Of a DNA stretch of 64,000 bases, positions 11,237 to 21,734 are shown one piece after another (position 1 is the stretch's first letter; each line of letters opens with the position of its first letter). The notes under the pieces were generated by a model. It saw nothing but the letters and a program-made list of their open reading frames with translations. It ran no database searches and was not told where the DNA came from. This DNA is from Astropecten irregularis (lineage: Eukaryota > Echinodermata > Asteroidea > Paxillosida > Astropectinidae). The stretch lies in assembly GCA_963971285.1 (NCBI GenBank), contig OZ020251.1, forward strand, positions 8,866,001 to 8,930,000, given 5' to 3'. Both the position numbers and the translations under genes were made by a program.

Positions 11237-12165
11237 TTCATTTAATCGGAAAAGGTATTGTTTTTGTTCTGATTTTTTTTTTCTTCTTCTTCTTTTTCTT
11301 GTCGTTTGAGTTACCATAGGTTTTTGTCTGCGGCATTTTGGTCACTTTTAAAGAACCGATTTTAACCAAATTTGGTCTGAAGGAAGTCCATATAAGGTAG
11401 TTGTGTCCCGAAACTTTTCGCCATCATGACGTCATCAGGGGTCAAGTGACAAGCGATTTGAATTAAATAATCAAAATCTTAAAAAATTAACAGAAAATCA
11501 ACGGTTTGAGATATTAAGTTGATTCTTTCACCAAAAGTGATTTTTAGGTAGGGTCTTTCTTTGTGACACATTGCTTGACCTCTGTGACCTCTACTTCCGG
11601 TCAAACAGGAAGTAGCTCCTCATTTAAAAGTGGTAAGAGCTATGATCATGATTCTTTCACCAATAGACAATGTTAGGCAAGGTCTTTCATTTGTGACACA
11701 TTGCTTGACCTCTGTGACCTCTACTTCCGGTCAAACAGGAAGTAGCTCCTCATTTAAAATTGGTTAGAGCTGTAATCATTATTCTTTCACCAAAGGTCAA
11801 TGTTAGACAAGGTCTTTAATTTGTGTTTTATTGCTTTACCTCTGTGACCTCTACTTCCGGTCAAACCGGAAGTAGCTTCTCATTTAAAAGTGGTAAGAGC
11901 TAGGATCATTATTCTTTCACCAAAAGGGAATGTTAGGCAAGGTATTTCTTTGAGACACAATGCTTGACCTCTGTGACCTCTACTTCCGGTTAAACAGGAA
12001 GTAGCTCCTCATTCCAAAGTGGTGAGATCTAGGATCATGATTCTTTTTTTAATTGTCCATTAAGGGATCCCTTTCTTTGTATAACAGTTTATATTTGTAA
12101 TTCAATTGATAATATCATATGCGGAAAAGCCCTATGTGCTGTTTGCAACAGCCATAGATGTCTAG
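11237..12165 (+). mobile_element. HINE-like element 3
   Basis: 5' part truncated (ATCGGAAAAGG arm of the 5' hairpin only), (TTC)n, body with ATGACGTCAT, four 130-bp repeats (about 11560-12045), GCGGAAAAGCC at 12121, hairpin GCTGTT-TGC-AACAGC at 12138-12152 and CTAG at 12162-12165. Confidence 0.6.
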
Positions 12166-13251
12166 TATTGTATTTGAGTTTGTTCTGTTGCCCACTGACT
12201 TTGTACACAGATTTTTCTCCGCGGCACTTTGGTTACTTTTAAACAGCCGATCTCAACCAAACTTGGTCTGAATGAAGTCCATATAGGGTAGTTGTGCCCC
12301 AAAACTTTTCATTATCATGACGACAAAACTTGATTTTATATGATTTTTTAAAATATTTATCTAGCCCGTTCACTTTGTACACAGATTACGTGAACATGGT
12401 CGTTGTACAAAACATGAACCTCGATCAATTTCCTATTATACTATGAACATGTACAGTGTACATGTAGGCCTACGTACGCAATTCACTGTGTATAAAATAC
12501 AATGCACATGTCCGATCGCGTGACACAAAACGTCGTTTACAACTCGCCATAGTTTGCACGTAAGTCCTTTTATATATCATTAAATACCAGCACCAAATCT
12601 TAATCAAAATGCTATCGATGGGTCGTGTTCAGTTTCCAAGTATAATACTTGGGAAGAGTTAGATGGAAAAACTGAAATGATCCATCGAGTTTGTCTTTTT
12701 GTACGTGGCAATTTGGTCAGCGCAGTTTTACACATGAAACAAGTAAATGTCACGTCCTTTGCCATGGACTTAGTAGGCGTCTTTTTCTATACGTGGCAAT
12801 CATGCAGTTTAAGACTAAATTTCATTATGGAAGCAAATATGTTTCATGCAATCATGTTCTCCAAATGATTTGTATTCGCAAATGATTTCGTATTCACAAA
12901 AGATATTGTCTTCACGCAATCATTTGTCGTAGACGATATGCGATTACGCAAAATGATTTTGTATTCGTAAATGATTTTGTATTCGCATATTCGTATTCGC
13001 AAATGATTTTGTATTCGCATTTTTATATCGCCTTCAAGAAAGTCTAAGAAGATCATCATTAACGAATACAAAATCATTTTGCGTATTAGCAAATGATATC
13101 GTCTTCGACAAATGAATACGCAAAATGATTACGTACTCAATATGAGGGATCCATTTCTAGTTATTTGTATAACATTTTATAATATTAATTTGTAATAATT
13201 ATCGTATGCGGAAAAGCCTTATGTGCTGTTTTCAACAGCCATAAACTCTAG
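12166..13251 (+). mobile_element. HINE-like element 4, 18-bp central repeats
   Basis: Follows element 3 without a gap and shares its body motifs (GACTTTGTACACAG, AACCAAACTTGGTCTGAA). In place of the 130-bp repeats it has an 18-bp type at 12866-13135. It ends with GCGGAAAAGCC, hairpin GCTGTT-TTC-AACAGC (13225-13239) and CTAG at 13248-13251. Confidence 0.55.
12866..13135. repeat. 18-bp minisatellite, block 1
   Basis: Runs of AAATGATTTTGTATTCGC and variants (GATTTCGTATTCAC, GATATCGTCTTCGAC). Part of the block is in inverted orientation (AAAATCATTTTGCGTATT near 13069), so it can fold back on itself. Confidence 0.8.
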
Positions 13252-14412
13252 TTTTGTATTTGAGTTTGTTCTGTGGCCCATAGACGGTGTACACGTTTTT
13301 TCTTTTTTTCTGCACCCCACTTTGGTAATTTTTAAACAGTCGATCTTGACCAAACTTGGTTCAAACAAAGTCCCTATGATGTACATGTGTGCCGAATATT
13401 TTCGTCATCATGACGTCGATCATCGGTTGTTTTTTCATAAATGTTTAAATATTTCTCACGCTAGTCCCTTAACTTTGCACATAGTTTACGTGAAATCTTT
13501 GCCCATGTACAAAACATATGATGCTCGAATTCAGGAATTCCCAAAGTACGTTTCATGTACGTACGTACATGTCCCTGTGTAAAACATAATGTCCGATTGC
13601 CTGACTCAAAACTTCGATTACATCTTGCCATAGACAATTCACCTACGTAATACTGGCATCAACATCTTAATCGAAATGCTACCGATGTAAATTGCGGTGT
13701 ATTGTATGTCATTTGATGGGTCGTGTTAAGCTATACATGTACAACTTAATACTTGGGAAGATTGTATGGAAAAGTGCAATGATCCATATAGACTTTATCT
13801 TTCTGTACGTGGCAATAATGATGATCAGTTTTGCACATGGACAAATTAAATGTCACTCATTTCCCAATATAAGAATTCAGTACATAGAAGCAAATTATGT
13901 TTCGATGCCGTCGAAAAATGAGCTGTTCTCGAAATAATTTAGTATTTTCAATATGATTTCGTATTCGCGAATGATTTTGTATTCGCCAATGATATCGTCT
14001 TCGCAAAATGATTTCGAATAATTCTCAAATTGATTTTGTATTCGCAAATGATTTCGTATTCAAGAAATCATTTTGCGAAGACGATATGTCATTTGCGAAT
14101 ACGCAAAATGATTTTGTATTCGCAGATGATTTTGTATTTGCAAAATTATTTTGTATTCGCAAAATGATTTTGGGTCCTCAAAAGCATTCCATGTTCTCCA
14201 ACGTCATCATGATGTCATCGTATGTCCAACGACAATGTGTTCCAAAAACCTTGCAACTAAATGGGTAAAATTTTAGTTTTCTACATTGAGATACGGTCAC
14301 TTTTAAACCATATGTCTTAATTAAACAAAATAATTCAAGTGTATTAATTTGAGAAATAATCTATATTTAGGCGGAAAAGCCTTCTGTTCTGTTTTCAACA
14401 AACAAAACCTTT
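13252..14412 (+). mobile_element. HINE-like element 5, 18-bp central repeats, degraded 3' end
   Basis: Close relative of element 4 (same 5' TTTTGTATTTGAG start). It contains the 18-bp-type repeats at 13930-14180 and a GCGGAAAAGCC at 14371. The 3' hairpin is damaged (TCTGTTTTCAACAAA) and no CTAG follows. Confidence 0.5.
13930..14180. repeat. 18-bp minisatellite, block 2
   Basis: Same unit as block 1 in the next element, again with an inverted stretch near 14065-14085 (GAAATCATTTTGCGAAGACG). Confidence 0.8.
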
Positions 14413-14454
14413 ACAATTCATCGTCTGTACTTGTTTTTTGTCCCACAACGTTTT

Positions 14455-15085
14455 TAAATAGTACACTGGTTAAAACCTGCGTGTCATGGGACGTGGTGCT
14501 AATTATTTATTGAGCTTTATTCTCCAACATTTGCGTTTTCTTTTCTTTGTTTTCCATTTTTCATTTTACCGTTTTTTCCTTGTTTCACGACTTTTTCTTT
14601 ATATGGCAAACGTTAACATCTACATGTGCCGGGTCATGATAAGTTGAGCTTGACTTCCAAGCATTATTTTACTTCTGCTGTAAATATGTTAAAACGGATA
14701 AAACATGACATAAATGGCACTCTCTAACAAAATGACTGTAAAATACGAGTCCCGTTTACTAGAAGTGATCCATTTCTGATTGTGATTGTGATAAGTGATT
14801 CTCATTTCGTTGATTTCACGTTTCGATGTATACACAATTAAACCAAATAAAGATGGAGCCAGGAACATTGACCAGATGAAGGGTGGTGAATTTTGCGATG
14901 ATACAGGAAATTTCTGACATTTAGTTTTACCAGGACACGTTGATGTTGTTTTGTTTATGGACAACTTCATTTAAGAGCATTTTGGAGCAAAATAATTCAT
15001 AACCATTTACTGCTTATGAACGTTTATTACAATACAATGTGGCAAAACAATGACAGATATAATATTGAATATTATACAGTCTGCT
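14455..15085. repeat. Diverged 0.6-kb duplicate, copy 1, with a possible minus-strand exon
   Basis: Similar to 15825-16423 from TACACTGGTTAAAACCTGCG onward. On the minus strand 14970-14689 reads 93 codons. One hydrophobic segment is followed by YTSKREINEM, faintly like the seventh helix and tail of a rhodopsin-family receptor. Copy 2 keeps the same frame for about 57 codons with mostly conservative changes, which hints at past coding use. Splice sites are not clear, so I do not call a gene. Confidence 0.45.
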
Positions 15086-15824
15086 GATGAAATGCTGACG
15101 CTATTAGAATAATACGCTTAACTGGTTATATCTGTGTGCGTCGATAAGACCCATGACATTGAGAAGAGCAATTAACGTAAATATTTGATTCCATACACGA
15201 GCCAACAGATAAGCCAATGGAATCAGTAGGAGATGGTACAGACACGAACAAAAATGCAAATGTCAAGCCTTTAAAAAAACCCATATACATCGGGATCCAT
15301 TCGGTAAAGATGAAAACACTGCACTTGTAATGTAGCCTGGTAAGTTGTGCTACCTGCAAAGGGTCTTGTACCCAATATGCCTATGTGTGATTGGAACGAC
15401 AAGGGTTCTCCATACCCGACGAAGCCCTGGTAATACATCATATATAATTATGCCATGCTTGTCTATCTACAATGATAAACTAAAACATGTGTTTTATACG
15501 CAATATGAAACCTAGAGTGACATGATTCAATTTGATATATGTATTCTTGCTGAATGGCAAAGATTCTAACTCCTCGGTGAAGCCCTGGTAATACATACAT
15601 TTGAAGTGTATAGCTATAAGACACATTTTTTTCAAATAGATATATCAAAGAAAAGAATTAAATGTGAAGTATTTTGTAAAATTTGACGATTAACGAATTC
15701 ACAAAGTTAAGATAACTCGTAATTTTGCGATACTATGCTAAAAACCCTTCCGTTTTTTGTTGTTTATTTTCTTTTTTACAATTCATAGGATATAGTAGGT
15801 ATTTTTCCTCCACACAGTTTAAGC

Positions 15825-16423
15825 TTAATACACTGGTTAAAACCTGCGTGTGATGGGACGTGAGGGTAATGACAGATAGGGCTTCACGCTCCTGCATTTA
15901 CGTTTTCATTATTACATTTCTCCATTTTCACCGTCTTTGCCTTTTTCACCACGTTTTTATTGTATGGAACACGTTAAAATAAGTTGAGCTTGACCTCCAC
16001 GCATTATTTTACTTCTCGTGTAGGTATGTTATAACGTATGAAGATGACAAATATGTGACTCTCTAACTAAACTAAAGGACTATCAAACTCGATTCCCGTT
16101 TACAGACTCGATACCCGTTTACTTCAAAGTGTTCAATTTCAGCTCATTTCGTTGATTTCACGTTTCGATATATACACAATTAAACCAAATAAAGATGGAG
16201 CCAGAAACATTGGCAAGATGAAGGATGGTGAACTTTGCAATGATACAAGAAATTTCTGACATTTAGTTTTACGAGAAAACGTTGATGTTGTTTTGTTTAT
16301 GGACAATTTCATTTGAAGGAAGCTTGGAGCAAAATAATGAAAAACTATTTACTGCCAATGAACATTTATAACCATACAATGTGGCAAAACAAGGAAAAAT
16401 ATAAGACTGAATATTACCCAGTT
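15825..16423. repeat. Diverged 0.6-kb duplicate, copy 2 (ends at assembly gap)
   Basis: Second copy of the 14455-15085 sequence, with small indels. The conserved minus-strand reading frame runs from 16314 down to about 16140. It is cut by the N run. Sequence between the two copies (15086-15824) holds a twice-repeated GAAGCCCTGGTAATACAT phrase but no recognised gene. Confidence 0.6.
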
Positions 16424-16623
16424 NNNNNNNNNNNNNNNNNNNNNNNNNNNNNNNNNNNNNNNNNNNNNNNNNNNNNNNNNNNNNNNNNNNNNNNNNNNNN
16501 NNNNNNNNNNNNNNNNNNNNNNNNNNNNNNNNNNNNNNNNNNNNNNNNNNNNNNNNNNNNNNNNNNNNNNNNNNNNNNNNNNNNNNNNNNNNNNNNNNNN
16601 NNNNNNNNNNNNNNNNNNNNNNN
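16424..16623. other. Assembly gap (200 N)
   Basis: Exactly 200 unknown bases, a conventional placeholder length. The sequence to the right starts inside a 130-bp repeat unit, so part of a HINE-like element is missing here. Confidence 0.99.
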
Positions 16624-17104
16624 GGTCTTTCATTGTGACACATTGCTTGACCTCTGTGACCTCTACTTCCGGTCAAACAGGAAGTAGCTCCTCATTTAAT
16701 AGTGGTAAGAGTTATGATCATGATTTTTTCACCAAAAGTGAATGTTAGGCAAGGTTTTTCATTTGTGTTACATTGCTTGACCTCTGTGACCTCTACTTCC
16801 GGTCAAACCGGAAGTAGCTCCTCATTTAAAAGTGGTAAGAGCTATGATCATGATTCTTTTACCAAAAGTCAGTGTTCGGCAAGGTCTTTCTGTGTGACAC
16901 ATAGGTTGACCCCTGTGACCTCTACTTCCGGTCAAACAGGAAGTAGCTCCTCATTTAAAAGTGGTAAGAGCTATGATCATAATTGTTTCGCCAAATATCA
17001 ATGTTAGGCAAGGTCTTTCTTTGTGAGACAATTCTAATTGACATGCAAATTATATCATATGCGGAAAAGCCTTATGTGCTGTTTTCAACAGCCATAAACT
17101 CTAG
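16624..17104 (+). mobile_element. HINE-like element 6 (3' part)
   Basis: Starts at the gap inside a 130-bp unit, has about three units, then GCGGAAAAGCC at 17061, hairpin GCTGTT-TTC-AACAGC at 17078-17092 and CTAG at 17101-17104. Confidence 0.6.
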
Positions 17105-18464
17105 TTGACTTTTTCGCACTTTCGAGTGCGAAAAAGTTATTCTTTTTGTTCTGATTTTTTTTTTCTATTTCCTCTTCCTCTTCTTCTTCTCCGGTGGCCC
17201 ATTCAATTTGTACACGTTTTATTCTTAGCGCGACTTTAGTGCTTTTGCAAGTTTGGATCATCATCAAACTTATACCAATGAATGACCCTTATGCAGGGAT
17301 GATCCTAAAACAATGATGTCATGATGACGTCATCAGGTGTCAAATTACAAGCAATTTAAATTTAATAATCAAAATCTTCAAAAATCAACAAAAAAATCAA
17401 TGGTTTGAGATATGAACTTAATTCTTTCACCAAAGGTCAATGTTAGGCAAGATTTTTCTTTTTGTCAAGTTACTTGACCTCTGTGACCTCTACTTCCGGT
17501 CAAACAGGAAGTAGCTCCTCATTTAAAAGTGGTAAGAGCTATGATCATGATTCCTTCACCAAAAGTCAATGTTAGGCAAGGTCTTTCTTTTTGACATGTT
17601 ACTTGACCTCTATGACCTCTTCTTCCGGTCAAACAGGAAGTAGTTCCTCATTTAAAAGTGGTAAGAGCTAGGATCATGATTCTTTCACCAAAAGTCAATG
17701 TTAGGCAAGGTCTTTCATTGTGACACATTACTTGACCTCTGTGACCTCTACTTCCGGTCAAACAGGAAGTAGCTCCTCATTTAAAATTGGTAAGAGCTAT
17801 GATCATGATTCTTTCACCAAAAATCAGTGTTAGGCAAGATCTTTCATTGTGACATATTACTTGACCTCTGTGACCTCTACTTCCGGTCAAACAGGAAGAA
17901 GCTCATCATTTAAAAGTGGTAAGAGCTATGATCATGATTCTTTAACAAAAAAGTCACTGCGAGGCAAGGTCTTTCATTGTGACACATAACTTGACCTCTG
18001 TGACCTCTACTTCCGGTCAAACAGGAAGTAGCTCCTTATTTAAAAGTGGTAAGAGCTATGATCATGATTCTTTCACAAAAAAGTCACTGCGAGGCAAGGT
18101 CTTTCATTGTGACACATAACTTGACCTCTGTGACCTCTACTTCCGGTCAAACAGGAAGTAGCTCCTTATTTAAAAGTGGTAAGAGCTATGATCATGATTC
18201 TTTCACCAAAAGTCATTGTTAGGCAAGGTCTTTCATTGTGACAAATAACTTGACCTCTGTGACCTCTACTTCCGGTCAAACAGGAAGTAGCTCCTCATTT
18301 AAAAGTGGTAAGGGCTATGATCATGATTCTTTCACCAAAAGTCAATGTTAGGCAAGGTCTTTCATTTGTGACACATTGCTTGACCTCTGCGACCTCTACT
18401 TCCGGTCAAACAAGTCATTCGCGAAAAAGTCATTTGCTCTGTCAGTTGACAGACAAACCTCTAG
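17105..18464 (+). mobile_element. HINE-like element 7
   Basis: Begins right after CTAG with TTGACTTTTTCGCAC, the first arm of a hairpin closed by GTGCGAAAAAG. Body with ATGACGTCAT, eight 130-bp repeats (about 17420-18410), then GCGAAAAAGTC, a hairpin TCTGTC-AGTT-GACAGA (18438-18453) and CTAG at 18461-18464. The 5' and 3' sub-terminal motifs (GACTTTTTCGC and GCGAAAAAGTC) are exactly complementary in this copy. Confidence 0.7.
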
Positions 18465-19370
18465 TCTGTTTTTTCTTCTTCTTCTTAATCTTCTTCAGCC
18501 AAATTTCGTATAGACTTTGTACAGGGGCATTCTACGTGCCACTTTGGTCACTTTTAAACAATCGATTTTAACCAAACTTGGTCTGAAGGAAGTCCATATA
18601 GGGTACTTGTGTCCCGAAACTTTTCGTCGTCATGACGTCATCAGGTGTCATGTGACCAGCGATTTGTATTTAATAATCAAATTCTTTAAAAATCAACAAA
18701 AAATCAACGGTTTGAGATATTAAGTTGATTCTTTCACCAAAACTAATTGTTAGGCAGGGTCTTTCTTTGTGACACACTGCTTGACCCCTGTGACCTCTAC
18801 TTCCGGTCAAACAGGAAGTAGCTCCTCATTTAAAAGTGGTAAGAGCCAGGATCATGACTCTTTCACCAAAAGTGAATGTTAGGCAAGGTCCTTCTTTGTG
18901 ATACATTGGTTGACCCCTGTGACCTCTACTTCCGGTCAAACAGGAAGTAGCTCCTCATTTAAAATTGGTTAGAGCTGTAATTATTATTCTTTCACCAAAG
19001 GTCAATGTTAGGCAAGGTCTTTAATTTGTGTTATATTGCTTGACCTCTGTGACCTCTACTTCCGGTCAAACCGGAAGTAGCTTCTCATTTAAAAGTGGTA
19101 AGAGCTAGGATCATTTTTCTTTCACCAAAAGGGAATGTTAGACAAGGTCTTTCTTTGAGACACAATGCTTGACCTCTGTGACCTCTACTTCCGGTTAAAC
19201 AGGAAGTAGCTCCTCATTCCAAAGTGGTAAGATCTAGGATCATGATTCTTTTTTCAATTGTCCATTAAGGGATCCCTTTCTTTGTATAACAGTTTATATT
19301 TGTAATTCAATTGATAATATCATATGCGGAAAAGCCATATGTGCTGTTTGCAACAGCCATAGATGTCTAG
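18465..19370 (+). mobile_element. HINE-like element 8
   Basis: TTC tract, body, four 130-bp repeats (about 18725-19240), GCGGAAAAGCC at 19326, hairpin GCTGTT-TGC-AACAGC at 19343-19357, CTAG at 19367-19370. Confidence 0.6.
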
Positions 19371-20190
19371 TTGGCTTTTTCGCGGAAGCGAAAAGCCTTT
19401 GTTTTTGTTCTGTTTTGTTTTCTTCTTCCTCCTCCTCTTCTTCTGCTGCCAAAATCCCATAGACTTTACACAGGGGTATTCTATACCCCACTTTGGTCAC
19501 TTTGAAACAGCCGAACTTAACCAAACTTGGTCTGAAGGAAGTCCATATAGAATAGTTGTCTCACGAAACTTTTCTCAATGATGACGTCATCAGGTGTCAT
19601 GTGACCAGCGATTTGAATTTAATAATCAAAATCTTCAAAAATCAACAAAAAATCAACGGTTTGAGATAATAAGTTGATTCTTTCACCAAAAGTGATTGTT
19701 AGGCAGGGTCTTTCTTTGTGACACACTGATTGACCTCTGTGACCTCTACTTCCGGTCAAACAGGAAGTAGCTCCTCATTTAAAATTGGTTAGAGGTTTGA
19801 TCATTATTCTTTAACCAAAGGTCAATGTTAGGCAAGGTCTTTCATTTGTGTTATATTGCTTGACCTCTATGACCTCCACTTCCGGTCAAACCGGAAGTAG
19901 CTTCTCATTTAAAAGTGGTAAGAGCTAGGATCATGATTCTTTCATAAAAAGTTAATGTTAGGCAAGGTCTTTCTTTGTGACACAATGCTTGACCTCAGTG
20001 ACCTCTACTTCCGGTTAAACAGGAAGTAGCTCCTCATTCCAAAATGGTAAGATCTAGGATCATGATTCTTTTTTCAATTGTCCATTTAGGGATTCCTTTC
20101 TTTGTCTAACAGTTTATATTTGTAGTTCAATTTATAATATCATATGCGGAAAAGTCCTATGTGCTGTTTGCAACAGCCATAGATGTCTAG
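19371..20190 (+). mobile_element. HINE-like element 9
   Basis: Starts TTGGCTTTTTCGCGG with a closing arm GCGAAAAGCC, complementary to the 3' motif. Three 130-bp repeats, GCGGAAAAG at 20146, hairpin at 20163-20177, CTAG at 20187-20190. Confidence 0.65.
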
Positions 20191-20965
20191 TTTTTCTTCT
20201 TCTTCTTCTTCCTCTTCTTCAGCCAAATTTCGTATAGACTTTATACAGGGGCATTCTACGCGCCACTTTGGTCTTTTTAAAACAATCGATTTTAACCAAA
20301 CTTGGTCTGAAGGAAGTCCATATAGGGTAGTTGTCTCCCGAAACTTTTCATCATCATGACGTCATCGGGTGTCATGTGACCAGCGATTTGAATTTAATAA
20401 TCAAAATCTTCAAAAATCAACAAAAAATCAACGGTTTGAGATATTAAGTTGATTCTTTCACCAAAAGTGATTGTTAGGCAGGGTCTTTCTTTGTGACACA
20501 CTGATTGACCTCTGTGACCTCTACTTCCGGTCAAACAGGAATTAGCTCCTCATTTAAAATTGGTTAGAGGTTTGATCATTATTCTTTAACCAAAGGTCAA
20601 TGTTAGGCAAGGTCTTTCATTTGTGTTATATTGCATGACCTCTATGACCTCTACTTCCGGTCAAACCGGAAGTAGCTTCTCATTTAAAAGTGGTAAGAGC
20701 TAGGATCATGATTCTTTCATCAAAAGTTAATGTTAGGCAAGGTCTTTCTTTGTGACACAATGCTTGACCTCAGTGACCTCTACTTCCGGTTAAACAGGAA
20801 GTAGCTCCTCATTCCAAAATGGTAAGATCTAGGATCATGATTCTTTTTTCAATAGTCCATTAAGGGATTCCTTTCTTTGTCTAACAGTTTATATTTGTAG
20901 TTCAATTTATAATATCATATGCGGAAAAGTCCTATGTGCTGTTTGCAACAGCCATAGATGTCTAG
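20191..20965 (+). mobile_element. HINE-like element 10
   Basis: Starts TTTTTCTTC directly after CTAG. Nearly the same sequence as element 9 without the 5' hairpin. Three 130-bp repeats, hairpin at 20938-20952, CTAG at 20962-20965. Confidence 0.6.
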
Positions 20966-21734
20966 TTTTTCTTCTTCTTCCTCTTCTTCAGCCAAATTTC
21001 GTATAGACTTTGTACAGGGGCATTCTACGCGCCACTTTGGTCTTTTTAAAACAATCGATTTTAACCAAACTTGGTCTGAAGGAAGTCCATATAGGGTAGT
21101 TTTCTCCCGAAACTTTTCATCATCATGACGTCATCGGGTGTCATGTGAAAATTTGAATTTAATAATCAAAATCTTAAAAAATCAACAAAAAAACAACGTT
21201 TTGAGATATTAAGTTGATTCTTTCACCAAAAGTGATTGTTAGGCAGGGTCTTTCTTTGTAATACATAACTTGACCTCGGTGACCTTTACTTCCGGTTGTA
21301 CCGGAAGTTGCTCCTCATTTAAAAGTGGTAAGAGCTATAGGATCATGATTCTTTCACTAAATATCAATGTTAGGCAAGATCTTTCTTCGTGACACATAAC
21401 TTGACCTCGGTGACCTTGACTTCCAGTCAAACCGGAAGTTGCTTCTCATTAAAAGTGGTAAGAGCTAAAATCATGATTTTTTCACTAAATATCAATGTTA
21501 GGCAAGATCTTTCTTTGTGACGTACACATAGCTTGAGCTCTGTGACCTCTACTTCCGGTCAAACAGGAAGTACCTTGTCACTTAAAAGTGGTAAGAGCTT
21601 TTATCATGATTCTTTCGCCAAATGTCAATGTAAGGGAAGGTCTTTCTTATGACACAATACGATCTGATTGACAAGCAATTGATATCATATGCGGAAAAGC
21701 CTTATGTGCTGTTCCAAACAGCCATAAACTCTAG
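20966..21734 (+). mobile_element. HINE-like element 11 (last of the series)
   Basis: Starts TTTTTCTTC, about 770 bp long like its neighbour. Three more diverged central repeats (with TTGACTTCCAGTC variants), GCGGAAAAGCC at 21691, hairpin GCTGTT-CCA-AACAGC at 21708-21722, CTAG at 21731-21734. Unique sequence follows. Confidence 0.6.
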
